64,000 nt of DNA from Tectiglobus sp965224045. Lineage in GTDB: Bacteria; Pseudomonadota; Alphaproteobacteria; Rhizobiales; Hyphomicrobiaceae. The notes under the pieces are model-generated. The model did no database searches and had not been told where the DNA came from. It saw only the letters and a list, made by a program, of their open reading frames with translations. Location of the stretch: contig CBDCYD010000005.1 in NCBI GenBank assembly GCA_965224045.1, positions 592,976 to 656,975 of the forward strand, read 5' to 3'. Below, piece by piece: positions 26,409 to 35,216 of this stretch; the first letter of the stretch is position 1, and the number at the start of each line of letters is the position of its first letter. Position numbers and translations under genes: made by a program.

Positions 26409-27647
26409 ATGTTTGAACTAACCGAGCACCAGGAAGAACTTCGCCGTCGCGCCCGCGACCTGGCGGTCTCCGAAATTGCCGCGCGCGCCGCCGAAATCGA
26501 CGCTACGGAGCAATATCCCTGGGACAACGTCAAGGCTCTTACCGATGCCGGATTCATGGGCATGACGGTGCCGCGCGACCTCGGCGGCAAAGGCCACTCC
26601 TATCTCGACACCGTTTTGGTCATCGAGGAGATGGCCAAGGTGTGCGGCATCACCGGCCGCATCACGGTCGAAGGCAACATGGGCGCCCTCGGCGCGGTCT
26701 TGGCCTACGGCACGCCCGCTCAGCGGAGCCTGGTTGCCGGCGAGGTCCTGAACGGCGACAAACCGGCCATTTGTATCACTGAGCCCGAGGCCGGCAGCGC
26801 TGCCACCGACATGACAACGACGGCGATCAGGCGTGGCGACCGCTACGTTCTGAACGGCACCAAGCACTGGATCACTGGCGGTGGTGTATCACGCACGCAC
26901 TTGATTTTCGCCCGCCTCGTCGAAGACGGCGAAGATCAAGGTATCGCCGGCTTTCTCGCTTTTCGTGACCGGGACAAGGGCCTTGTCATCGGCCGCCGCG
27001 AGCATGCCATGGGCTTGCGCGGCATTCCCGAAACGGAGATCCACTTCCAGAACCTCACGCTCGGCGAAGACCGCATCATCGTGCCGCCGCAAGGAACCCG
27101 CCGCGGCTTTGCCGGTCTCATGAACGCCTATAACGCTCAGCGCGTCGGCGCCGGCACCGTCGCCCTCGGCATTGCCCAGGGCGCGTATGAGCTGACCATC
27201 GCCCACGTCAAGCAGCGCCACCAGTTCGGCCGCCCGATTGCGGAGTTCCAGGGCATCCAGTGGATGCTGGCCGACGCCAAGATCCAGTTGGACGCCGCCC
27301 GTCTGATGCTTTGGCGCGCCGCAGCCAGCGCCGAACGTACCGGCTCCGGTTTCCCTGATCCGCTCCTGGCTGCCGAAGCCAAGGTGATCGCCTCGGAAAC
27401 GGCCATTAAGGTCACCAACGATGCATTGCAACTGCACGGCGCCAACGGCTACGGCCGCTCCCTGCCGCTTGAGCGCATGGTCCGCGACGCGCGGATGTTC
27501 ACGATCGGCGGTGGCACCGCCCAAATGTTGCGCAATCTGGTCGCCGGACGCATTCTCGAGATGAAGACGCCGCAGACGCGCGACGGCTATAGCCAGTTGG
27601 CAGAAGCCGAGCAGTCGTACCAGCCGGTGCGCGAGGCAGCCGAGTAG
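26409..27647 (+). CDS. Acyl-CoA dehydrogenase family, probable 3-sulfinopropanoyl-CoA desulfinase
   Basis: A 412-residue FAD protein of the acyl-CoA dehydrogenase fold. It shares several unusual segments with my recollection of Acd (AcdDPN7) of Advenella mimigardefordensis, which converts 3-sulfinopropanoyl-CoA to propionyl-CoA and sulfite. These are T-E-Q-Y-P-W-D-N-V (33-41), A-G-F-M-G-M, I-T-G-R-I-T-V-E-G-N (81-90), W-I-T-G-G-G-V-S, A-M-G-x-R-G-I-P-E-T, and the tail P-Q-T-R-D-G-Y. Arg84 falls where the desulfinase has its reported key Arg. The divergent LysR gene also fits. No CoA ligase or transferase lies beside it. A plain dehydrogenase remains possible. Confidence 0.75.
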   Translation: MFELTEHQEELRRRARDLAVSEIAARAAEIDATEQYPWDNVKALTDAGFMGMTVPRDLGGKGHSYLDTVLVIEEMAKVCGITGRITVEGNMGALGAVLAYGTPAQRSLVAGEVLNGDKPAICITEPEAGSAATDMTTTAIRRGDRYVLNGTKHWITGGGVSRTHLIFARLVEDGEDQGIAGFLAFRDRDKGLVIGRREHAMGLRGIPETEIHFQNLTLGEDRIIVPPQGTRRGFAGLMNAYNAQRVGAGTVALGIAQGAYELTIAHVKQRHQFGRPIAEFQGIQWMLADAKIQLDAARLMLWRAAASAERTGSGFPDPLLAAEAKVIASETAIKVTNDALQLHGANGYGRSLPLERMVRDARMFTIGGGTAQMLRNLVAGRILEMKTPQTRDGYSQLAEAEQSYQPVREAAE

Positions 27648-27763
27648 GCACATCGAGCGGCCACGCATGTAATGCGGCCCGATCGATCGACCGCGGCTGC
27701 ATCCGTCGACGGAACATGTGCCGAAGAGCCGGCCGGTGATGCAATTCCGACTAGGGCGGAACT

Positions 27764-28885
27764 CTAGACCTGCCCATCAAGAAATGCCTCGACCTGCGCC
27801 GCCGCGATCTCTCGCGTGACGAACGCCTCGCCGATACCGCGCACCATGATGAAGGTGAGCTGACCATCGCGGACCTTCTTGTCCTGGCCCATCAGCCGCA
27901 CGAGTTCCGCGGGGTCTGCCGCCTTTGGCATCGCAATATCTGAAATGTCCACCGGCAACCCGGCACGCTTCAAATGCGCCGTGACCTGGGCCGCGGTTTG
28001 CGGTTTGCACAGGCCAAGCTGCTCGGACAGGCGAAACGCAAGCCCCATACCGATCGCCACGCCTTCACCATGCAGCAGACGCGAAGAATACCCGGTCCAG
28101 GCCTCGAGCGCATGCCCGAAGGTATGACCAAGATTGAGCAGCGCCCGGTCACCTTGTTCCGTCTCGTCCCGCGCGACGATTTCCGCCTTCATCTCGATGC
28201 TGCGTCTCACGGCATGGCGCAAGGCATCAGGATCCTTGGCCAAGATGCTGTCGACGTTGGCATCGAGCCAGTCGTAGAATGACCGGTCACCCAGCAGGCC
28301 GTACTTGACGACTTCGGCATACCCGGCCCGCATCTCCCTTTCCGGCAAGGTCGCGAGTATGTCCGTATCGGCCAGCACCAGGTGCGGCTGATGGAAGGCA
28401 CCGATCAGGTTCTTGCCCTGCACCGTATTGATGCCGGTCTTGCCGCCGACCGATGAATCGACCTGCGCCAAAAGGCTCGTCGGGATCTGCACATAGCGCA
28501 CCCCGCGCCGCACGATGGCACTTGCAAAGCCGGCGAGATCGCCGATCACGCCGCCGCCGAGCGCAACCACGCAATCGCCCCGTTCGACGCCCGCCCTCAG
28601 GATCTCCGCGCAAAGGCTTTCGAGCTCACCAAAACACTTCGTTGCCTCACCGGCCGGCAGCACGGCTTGCCCGCGCAGCCGGCCGGCCGCGCGAAACGGA
28701 CCCGTAACGGCATCGAGATGCACCGCGGCCACGTTTTCATCGGTTACCACGAAGGCTTTGCAATTTTCCCCGAGGCGATCGCCAACATGCTGCGCGGCAT
28801 TTGCGACCAACCCCCGCCCGACAAGCACGTCGTAGGATCGGATGCCGAGTTCGACCCGGACGCAAGCACGTTCATTGACCGACAT
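27764..28885 (-). CDS. aroB: 3-dehydroquinate synthase
   Basis: Second shikimate-pathway step: cyclises DAHP to 3-dehydroquinate using NAD+ and a divalent metal. The 373-residue product has the nucleotide-binding V-A-L-G-G-G-V-I-G-D-L-A-G-F-A-S block (about 107-122), then I-P-T-S-L-L-A-Q-V-D-S-S-V-G-G-K-T-G-I-N. The metal-site His residues are in N-L-G-H-T-F-G-H-A-L-E and L-L-H-G-E-G-V-A-I-G-M. It follows aroK on the same strand by 53 bases, the standard order. Confidence 0.97.
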   Translation of the reverse strand: MSVNERACVRVELGIRSYDVLVGRGLVANAAQHVGDRLGENCKAFVVTDENVAAVHLDAVTGPFRAAGRLRGQAVLPAGEATKCFGELESLCAEILRAGVERGDCVVALGGGVIGDLAGFASAIVRRGVRYVQIPTSLLAQVDSSVGGKTGINTVQGKNLIGAFHQPHLVLADTDILATLPEREMRAGYAEVVKYGLLGDRSFYDWLDANVDSILAKDPDALRHAVRRSIEMKAEIVARDETEQGDRALLNLGHTFGHALEAWTGYSSRLLHGEGVAIGMGLAFRLSEQLGLCKPQTAAQVTAHLKRAGLPVDISDIAMPKAADPAELVRLMGQDKKVRDGQLTFIMVRGIGEAFVTREIAAAQVEAFLDGQV

Positions 28886-28938
28886 TCCAAACCAATCCCC
28901 GGCCCACCATTCCGCAATGCGGTTTGATCAAGGGCGTT

Positions 28939-29526
28939 TCATTCTGGAGCGTTCGCAGACAAGTGCCGCCGCAACGCCCGGATTGCCTCACGCACTACAA
29001 CGTCATGCGAAGCATCGCGACTATCGACCGTGATGTCGGCCTTTGCATAGACCGGATAACGCTCGTCCATGAGCTGGCGCATCGTCGCCTGCGGATCGGC
29101 CGTCTTCAACAGCGGCCTGTCCTCGCGCCGCATCACCCGTGCCATCAGCACCGGCAGCTCGGCCCTGAGCCACAGCGAGATCCCCGTTTCGGCAATCGCC
29201 TCTCGCGTCTCCGCGCGCATGAAGGCGCCGCCGCCGGTCGCCAGCACCTGCGGTCCACCACCCAGCAACCGGCAGATCACCCGGCTCTCACGATCTCGGA
29301 AATGGACCTCGCCGTAGTCCGCGAATATGTCCGAGATGCTCTTGCCCGCAGCTTTTTCGATTTCATCATCGGCATCGACGAACGCCAACCCCAGCCGCTG
29401 TGCCAGGCGCCGCCCGACAGACGACTTGCCACAGCCCATCAGACCGACCAGCACGATCGACCGGCGGCCTAGCCTTTTCAACAGGTCAGCGGTGTTCGCT
29501 GGCCGATTTGCAGTATTGTCCTTCAT
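28939..29526 (-). CDS. aroK: Shikimate kinase
   Basis: Phosphorylates shikimate at O3 with ATP. From this ATG the product is 195 residues. Walker A is G-L-M-G-C-G-K-S (28-35). Shikimate-binding residues lie in D-A-D-D-E-I-E, F-R-D-R-E-S-R-V and T-G-G-G-A-F-M. The LID region follows (R-E-D-R-P-L-L). An in-frame ATG at 29583 adds 19 residues but gives no better RBS and an atypical N-terminus. It is divergent from a small membrane-protein gene, as in many Hyphomicrobiales. Confidence 0.95.
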   Translation of the reverse strand: MKDNTANRPANTADLLKRLGRRSIVLVGLMGCGKSSVGRRLAQRLGLAFVDADDEIEKAAGKSISDIFADYGEVHFRDRESRVICRLLGGGPQVLATGGGAFMRAETREAIAETGISLWLRAELPVLMARVMRREDRPLLKTADPQATMRQLMDERYPVYAKADITVDSRDASHDVVVREAIRALRRHLSANAPE

Positions 29527-29794
29527 ACGCCATCCATGGCGATTGATCTGCACCAACAAACCGGACGCGCTCGACGAAAACAAGTGGAATTGCGGACAAG
29601 ATAAATATTCGCTGCAGGTGAACCCGGCCCGCGCTGCCGGTCATTGGCAAGAAAAGTCGCACCTGGCGCAGCTAAGGGGTTCGCCAGCCTGCAATCCCGC
29701 AGCAAACCGCGACGCGCGCGTTGCGCCCTTTGCTCTGAGGCCATATTGGTGCCACGCAGTGAACCGATACCCAACCCGAGAGGACAGCAGCACG

Positions 29795-29938
29795 ATGCCG
29801 AGCCTTTTTCGATTTTTGTTCGTGGTCGGGTCAATTGTGGCCATTACCTACGGCGGTCTCTACGTAATGGCCGTCTATTTCGAACCTGAACCGAAAGAAG
29901 TTCGCAAACCGATACCCGGCATTCAGATTCGCAGGTAA
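29795..29938 (+). CDS. Small single-pass membrane protein upstream of xerD
   Basis: A 47-residue protein: M-P-S-L-F-R-F-L-F-V-V, one membrane helix (about 5-26), then V-Y-F-E-P-E-P-K-E-V-R-K-P-I-P. AGAGGACAG precedes the ATG. Short proteins of this form occupy this place between aroK and xerD in related genomes, from memory; function unknown. The stop TAA shares its last base with the next gene's ATG, so the two are coupled. Confidence 0.75.
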   Translation: MPSLFRFLFVVGSIVAITYGGLYVMAVYFEPEPKEVRKPIPGIQIRR

Positions 29939-31812
29939 TGACGCGCGCCATCCAACACCGACATCGCCAATTCCGTCTCTTGCTTGTCCTGTGCGCGTAC
30001 GCAGCCATCGCTACGGTCTCGCCGCTCGGGCGTCCGCTCACCGTCGCACTCGCCGAGGACAGCTGGAATCCTTTCGCAAGCGACCCCAGCGCCCGGCGAC
30101 CGGCACCGCCAGGCACCGCCGTTCGAAGCACACGACCGCCGGCCTCCCCGCCATCTTATCGACCGCAGCAACCCTACGGCGATCCGCGATACGCCCCTGA
30201 CCGATCAGGGAACAGCTACATTCCGCCGCCAAGGCCCGGCACGCATGGCATGTCCCCGGCCCTGCCGCAGGTCGAACGCGGCCAGCTCGCGCCGGTCAAG
30301 TCATCGCAGTCGGGCCTGCCCTTCGGCGTCTGGCAGGGCCTGACCGCCGACGACATCGAGCAACTCGCGGCGCCCTTGCACCTGCCGTCCGGATCCGCCG
30401 CACTGCAGGCACTTTGGCTGAAGCTTCTGACCGCGCGTGATGCACCGGCAGCCAATGACCAACTCATCGCACGACGCGCGGATGCGCTTTACCGTTCCGG
30501 CCGTCTGCGCCCCGCGAGCGCACTTCTCGCGCGAACCGAAACCAGCAAACCGGACAATGCGGTTCTGGCGCTCCTCCAGGCCCGCACCGAGCTTGCGCTG
30601 TTCAACAACACCGTCGGCTGTCCCGCGGCAAAGGCGGCCGCAAACAACAAAACCAAATTGCCTCGCAGCTTGCGCGGCGAAGCGATCGTCCTGGCCGGTT
30701 TTTGTGCCATCGCCGCCGGCAGCACCGCAGCCGCTGGTCTCGCCGCCGATCTTGCAAGGGGCGAGCGCTATCACCGCCGCTTCACGCTAGCCATCCTCGA
30801 CGCCATCGCCAACGGCCGCGAAAGCCGCAGCGCCTTGCCGGAGACCGTTGAAGCGACAGACTACCTGCTGTTGAAGGAGGCCGGATTTGATCAGACCGCA
30901 AGGTTGGTTCCCCGGGCCTCGCCTGCGCTCCTCACCGTCCTGCTCGCAGACCGCGCAACGCCCTCCGCCGCGCGCCTCGCAGCCGCCGAGGAAGCCGCCA
31001 GACGCAATGTCATCGACGGGCCGGCCTTGGGTGACGCATACCGCAGCTATCGGGCGCAAACGGCAGACCCCGGCGACAACTCTTCCCAAACGCGCGCCGC
31101 GCTGTTTAAGGCCGCAGAGCGAAATCCGACCCCATTGCAACGCACCCGCATCGTGCGCCGGCTGATCGATGCATCCCGCCGTGCGCACGTGACCCTTCCG
31201 GTGATGCGCGCCCTCAAACCCATCGTTGATCAACTGCGCCCGGCACCGGAAATCAGCTGGTTTGCTTCGACCGCCATCGAGATCGCACTCGCCGCCGAAG
31301 ATTATGGCGCCATCCTACCGTGGCTGGCGCTCGCACAGTCGTCCGACCGCGTCTACTCCCGTGGCCTGCAGCACTGGCGCGTGCTCGCCGACATGGCCGA
31401 TCCTGAAGCATCACCGCGCAACACCGACCTGACGCCGTTGGTGGAGCTGACCGCACGCGGCCGGTTCCGCGGCCCGCAACTATTGCGCTTGACCACGGTC
31501 CTCGACGCGCTCGACCACAACGTCCCCATTGCGGTCTGGGATGCGGCCAACCAAGCATCCAAGGTCGCAACCGGAAAGCTGCCGCCGACCGGCGTTCTCA
31601 CGCAGTTGCTGGAGGCGTCCAAGGCGCGCCAGACAGCCCGGACCACGTTGCTTGCCATGCGTGCGATCAACGGCGCGACGGCAGAAACGGCGCACCTGAT
31701 CGCGCTCGGCGATGCCATTCGCGGCCTGAGGCGTGCCGGACTCGCAACTACGGCCCGCCGGCTGGCATTCGAGGCGGTGTTTGCCTCCTGGCCGCGGCCT
31801 GACGGATACTGA
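29938..31812 (+). CDS. Exported Ala-rich helical-repeat protein of unknown function
   Basis: A 624-residue protein. A signal-like N-terminus (hydrophobic about 13-38, ending near V-A-L-A-E) is followed by a Pro/Arg/Ser-rich linker (about 45-120). A long alpha-helical domain rich in Ala, Leu and Arg follows (about 130-620), resembling TPR-like solenoid repeats such as A-D-A-L-Y-R-S-G-R-L-R-P-A-S-A-L-L-A-R. No catalytic motif is seen. It starts at a one-base overlap with the small gene and lies 99 bases before xerD, a position held by similar proteins in other alphaproteobacteria. A periplasmic scaffold role is a guess. Confidence 0.7.
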   Translation: MTRAIQHRHRQFRLLLVLCAYAAIATVSPLGRPLTVALAEDSWNPFASDPSARRPAPPGTAVRSTRPPASPPSYRPQQPYGDPRYAPDRSGNSYIPPPRPGTHGMSPALPQVERGQLAPVKSSQSGLPFGVWQGLTADDIEQLAAPLHLPSGSAALQALWLKLLTARDAPAANDQLIARRADALYRSGRLRPASALLARTETSKPDNAVLALLQARTELALFNNTVGCPAAKAAANNKTKLPRSLRGEAIVLAGFCAIAAGSTAAAGLAADLARGERYHRRFTLAILDAIANGRESRSALPETVEATDYLLLKEAGFDQTARLVPRASPALLTVLLADRATPSAARLAAAEEAARRNVIDGPALGDAYRSYRAQTADPGDNSSQTRAALFKAAERNPTPLQRTRIVRRLIDASRRAHVTLPVMRALKPIVDQLRPAPEISWFASTAIEIALAAEDYGAILPWLALAQSSDRVYSRGLQHWRVLADMADPEASPRNTDLTPLVELTARGRFRGPQLLRLTTVLDALDHNVPIAVWDAANQASKVATGKLPPTGVLTQLLEASKARQTARTTLLAMRAINGATAETAHLIALGDAIRGLRRAGLATTARRLAFEAVFASWPRPDGY

Positions 31813-31911
31813 CGGCAAGTGATTCGCGTTGCACCGAGCGTTCTCCGCAGCCGTCGGTAATGACCACCGCACGGCCTTCTCGCCGATGCCCCTGCCCGGA
31901 GGCCGCAGCAG

Positions 31912-32868
31912 ATGCCCGTGACATCCCGCGAACTCAGCGACTTCCTGACCGCCATTGCAGCCGAGCGAGGCGCAGCCGCCAACACACTTGAAGCCTACCG
32001 CCGCGATCTCGGCCATTTCGAGGACCACATCCGCGGCCAAAACCTGTCATTGCCAGAACTCAGGACGTCAGACATCGCGACCTACCTGCGCGGCCTGTCC
32101 GAGGACGGCCTTGCGCCATCATCCCGGGCCCGCCGGCTCTCGGCCGTGCGCCAATTCCTCAAGTTTCTGGTTGCAGAGGGCATTCTGGACGAGAATCCGG
32201 CCGACGGCATCGCCGCGCCGATGAAGCAGCGAAGCCTTCCCAAGACCCTGTCGGTCGCCGAGGTCGACCGCCTCATCGACACCGCGCAGGCCCGGATAGG
32301 CGGCACCTACGGCAGGGACCGTTTGAGCGCACTTCGCCTGCATTGCCTGATGGAGATGCTGTATGCCACCGGCATGCGCGTATCAGAACTCGTCTCGCTG
32401 CCGCGTTCGGTTCTGCAAGGTGACAGACGCGTGTTGACCATCATCGGCAAGGGTCAGCGCGAACGCCAGGTGCCGCTTGGCACTGCCGCCCGCCGCGCGC
32501 TCGACCGTTACCTGGCCGCCGGCGAAACCGAAGAAGACGGTATCCCCCGCCAAATCCCGACCAAATGGCTGTTCCCCGCTCGCAGCGGCGCGGGCCACCT
32601 GCCGCGGCAGCGCTTTGCAGCCGAGCTGAAGGACCTCGCGCTCGAAGCCGGCCTCGATCCCGAGCGCGTCAGCCCGCATGTCCTGCGCCATGCGTTCGCC
32701 AGCCACCTGCTCGATCGCGGCGCCGACCTGCGCGCGGTTCAAAAGTTGCTGGGCCATGCCGACATATCGACGACGGAAATCTATACGCACGTGCTCGAAG
32801 AACGCCTCAAGACGCTGGTCCAGGAACACCATCCTCTGGCCCGAAAGATGCGCACGACGACGGCCTAG
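31912..32868 (+). CDS. xerD: Tyrosine recombinase XerD
   Basis: A 318-residue tyrosine recombinase that, with XerC, resolves chromosome dimers at dif. The N-terminal SAM-like core-binding domain (about 1-95) has T-L-E-A-Y-R-R-D-L. The catalytic set is complete: R156 (T-G-M-R-V-S-E-L), K180 (G-K-G-Q-R-E-R), H256 and R259 (H-V-L-R-H-A-F), H282 (L-G-H-A-D-I-S-T) and nucleophile Y291 (E-I-Y-T-H-V). The xerD position before accA marks this as the housekeeping enzyme, not a mobile-element integrase. Confidence 0.93.
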   Translation: MPVTSRELSDFLTAIAAERGAAANTLEAYRRDLGHFEDHIRGQNLSLPELRTSDIATYLRGLSEDGLAPSSRARRLSAVRQFLKFLVAEGILDENPADGIAAPMKQRSLPKTLSVAEVDRLIDTAQARIGGTYGRDRLSALRLHCLMEMLYATGMRVSELVSLPRSVLQGDRRVLTIIGKGQRERQVPLGTAARRALDRYLAAGETEEDGIPRQIPTKWLFPARSGAGHLPRQRFAAELKDLALEAGLDPERVSPHVLRHAFASHLLDRGADLRAVQKLLGHADISTTEIYTHVLEERLKTLVQEHHPLARKMRTTTA

Positions 32869-32996
32869 ACCGTTTCAGGTTTAGCTGAAACCGTCCCACT
32901 CCCCCGCCCGGCCGCCCATGCAATCGTGGTTTTGGGCGGCCGGGCGGGGAGTGGGCAGGCGGTGTGATTCCGCCTTAGGCGGAAAGGATCTAGATC
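32869..32996. repeat. Compound palindromic intergenic element
   Basis: Four palindromes lie back to back between xerD and accA: GTTTCAG (32872-32878) with CTGAAAC (32885-32891); a very large hairpin, 24 bases at 32895-32918 pairing with 23 at 32933-32955 (one bulged C, 14-base loop); TTCCGCC-TTA-GGCGGAA at 32968-32984; and GATCTAGATC at 32987-32996. Elements with the TTTCAG-TTTAGCTGAAA and TTCCGCC core recur, as I recall, between genes of many Hyphomicrobiales genomes. The big hairpin may act as a terminator for xerD, although no T-run follows. Confidence 0.75.
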
Positions 32997-33136
32997 GTCC
33001 GATCGAGCGCTGGAGTTGCATCACCTCCCTGCCGCAGGCCGGGCCCAGACATTCAGCAAGGAACGATGTTCAACTTGACAATCGCCGCCCGAGCGATTTT
33101 GTCCGATATGTCGACAGCGACGCAGCGCCATCGCCC

Positions 33137-34129
33137 ATGTCGCCAACCCATGGTGGTATCGTGCAACCTAGTAATATCCGCACCTATCTCGACTTCGAAA
33201 AGCCGATTGCCGAGCTGGAAAGCAAGGTCACAGAACTCGAGGCGTTGAGCAGCGAAGAGTCGTCGGTTTCGATCTCGGAAGAAATTGAGAAACTGCAGCA
33301 AAAGGCCCAGCAGGCGTTGGAGGCAACCTACGCCAAGCTGACGCCATGGCAGAAGACCCAGGTGGCGCGGCATCCGGACCGACCGCACTGCATGGATTTC
33401 ATCGCCCAGCTCATCGATGATTTTGTTCCACTCGCGGGCGACCGCTATTTTGCCGAGGATGCCGCGATTACAGGTGGCATAGGCCGATTTGGCGAGCGCT
33501 CCATTGTCGTCATTGGCCACGAGAAGGGCACCGACACCGAGAGCCGCATCAAGCACAACTTTGGAATGGCCAGGCCCGAAGGCTACCGCAAGGCCGTACG
33601 GCTGATGGAAATGGCCGATCGATTCGAGTTGCCGGTCCTCACCATCGTCGACACCGCCGGCGCCTATCCGGGCATTGGCGCCGAAGAACGCGGCCAGGCC
33701 GAAGCCATTGCCAGGTCCACCGACTGCTGCCTTGCGCTTGGCGTACCCATCGTCTCGATTGTCGTCGGCGAGGGCGGGTCTGGCGGCGCGGTCGCAATTG
33801 CCACCGCCAATCGCGTCTTGATGTTCGAGCACGCGATCTACACGGTGGCCTCGCCGGAAGCGGCCGCCTCGATCCTGTGGCGCGATTCCGAACGCGCGAT
33901 CGACGCTGCAACCAACATGAAGATCACCGCGCAGGACCTACTGGAGTTGAAGGTCGTTGACGAGATCATCGCAGAACCGGTCGGCGGCGCGCATCGCGAC
34001 AAACATGCATCGATCGCCAGTGCCGGCGGCGCAATTGAGGCGGCTTTCGCCGAATTCGACGGCATGACCGCAGGCCAGATCCGCAATCAGCGCCACGACC
34101 GATTTCTCGATATTGGACGGCTCATTTAG
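33137..34129 (+). CDS. accA: Acetyl-CoA carboxylase carboxyltransferase subunit alpha
   Basis: With AccD it moves the carboxyl group from biotin to acetyl-CoA, making malonyl-CoA for fatty-acid synthesis. The 330-residue product has Y-L-D-F-E-K-P-I-A-E-L-E near the N-terminus, a coiled region, T-P-W-Q-K-T-Q-V-A-R-H-P-D-R-P, and the carboxyltransferase core D-T-A-G-A-Y-P-G-I-G-A-E-E-R-G-Q-A-E-A-I, then V-G-E-G-G-S-G-G-A. The start is uncertain: GTG at 33161 would give 322 residues, nearer the family norm. Confidence 0.95.
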   Translation: MSPTHGGIVQPSNIRTYLDFEKPIAELESKVTELEALSSEESSVSISEEIEKLQQKAQQALEATYAKLTPWQKTQVARHPDRPHCMDFIAQLIDDFVPLAGDRYFAEDAAITGGIGRFGERSIVVIGHEKGTDTESRIKHNFGMARPEGYRKAVRLMEMADRFELPVLTIVDTAGAYPGIGAEERGQAEAIARSTDCCLALGVPIVSIVVGEGGSGGAVAIATANRVLMFEHAIYTVASPEAAASILWRDSERAIDAATNMKITAQDLLELKVVDEIIAEPVGGAHRDKHASIASAGGAIEAAFAEFDGMTAGQIRNQRHDRFLDIGRLI

Positions 34130-34175
34130 GCCGACGGGCCGAATTTGCCGCCACGCCGACGCCCGGGACGGGACA

Positions 34176-34196
34176 AATAGGGGTCCGCACCCTATT
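34176..34196. terminator. Possible hairpin at a convergent gene end
   Basis: AATAGGG (34176-34182) pairs with CCCTATT (34190-34196) around a 7-base loop. It covers the stop codon of the leftward permease gene and lies about 50 bases after the accA stop. On the minus strand it is followed by TTTGTCCC, only a weak T-tract. A bidirectional terminator is possible but unproved. Confidence 0.35.
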
Positions 34197-34950
34197 CCAT
34201 GTCCCCGGCACCGAGCGCGCGGATGACAATGTAGACCCCGAGCACCAGCAGCGCCACGAACAGGGCCTTTCGGAACCCGGCCTCCGACAACCGGGTCCGT
34301 ACCGCCTGACCGGCAACCATCCCGCCTATTGCCGGCACCACTCCAAGCATCGACAGCATTGCAAGTTCCGCGCTGATCAGGCGCCTACCACCAAGCGCAA
34401 GGCCAAGCACCAGGGTTGAGACCGTAAACAGAATGCCCATTGCCTGCACAAGTTCGTCCTTGGTCAGTTTGAGCGCCTGCAGATAAAGCACACCCGGCAC
34501 CACGAACGACCCGGTCATACCGGTTAGAAATCCGTTGACACCACCCACCACCGGCGACAGCCACCCTTCCTGGGCCCGCAAATCAGGCACAACGGGACGC
34601 AGCAGACCGGTTCCCGCGTAGGTCGCCAGCAACCCACCAAGCAGCGCCGACATCCAGGCCGCGTTGGCATTGGCCAATATCCACACGCCGATCCACGTCG
34701 CCAGGCACACAGCCACCAGCAACAGCGACAACCGCCGAATCAGAGCCCAGAACCGACCGCCAACGACCGCCTGCCAGAGGTTGGTCACGAATGACGGCAC
34801 CAGCAGCAGGGCCATCGCAGGCTTGAGCCCGAGCGTCGCTGCGAGAATCGCCAGGGTCACGGTCGGCAAACCGAGACCGACGACGCCCTTGACGGCCCCG
34901 GCTAAGAAAAACGTTACGGCAAGGAGGGTTAGCGTTTCAGCCGTCCACAC
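34192..34950 (-). CDS. TauE/SafE family membrane permease
   Basis: A 252-residue protein with eight hydrophobic segments and the twofold pattern of the family: G-A-V-K-G-V-V-G-L-G-L-P-T-V (about 18-31) in the first half and V-N-G-F-L-T-G-M-T-G-S-F-V-V-P-G-V in the second. Members export sulfite, sulfoacetate or related organosulfur anions, but many have unknown cargo. It is 6.5 kb from the probable desulfinase that would release sulfite; a functional link is only a suggestion. Confidence 0.88.
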   Translation of the reverse strand: MWTAETLTLLAVTFFLAGAVKGVVGLGLPTVTLAILAATLGLKPAMALLLVPSFVTNLWQAVVGGRFWALIRRLSLLLVAVCLATWIGVWILANANAAWMSALLGGLLATYAGTGLLRPVVPDLRAQEGWLSPVVGGVNGFLTGMTGSFVVPGVLYLQALKLTKDELVQAMGILFTVSTLVLGLALGGRRLISAELAMLSMLGVVPAIGGMVAGQAVRTRLSEAGFRKALFVALLVLGVYIVIRALGAGDME

Positions 34951-35216
34951 GATTTATTCACAATCCGAGCCAAAGCCATCTCTGCGAGGGCAAACCCTAA
35001 GCCTCTCCCGCAATTCTCGCAAACTCGTGAGAGGGTTGCCCAGATTGCGTCCGAATCGCGACCTACGAACTGTTGACACTCTTGGGGTATTATCGCCTAA
35101 AGTAACGGATGATTTGGTAGGTCGCGTCGGTTCGAACGCAGCGCGCTTCGCCACTCGGGGCCCATCGAACATCCCATGCGCCTGGGGCACGGTGTATGCA
35201 GATTGAAGACGGAAAG

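Noticed and set aside
31912..32868. XerD as the integrase of a mobile element
   Set aside because: It sits in the conserved aroK-aroB-xerD-accA order with normal base composition and typical housekeeping length; the only clear insert is 28 kb away.
35073..35078. TTGACA as the -35 of the first L,D-transpeptidase promoter
   Set aside because: The best -10-like TATTAT is only about 11 bases further on; nothing suitable lies at 16-18 bases.
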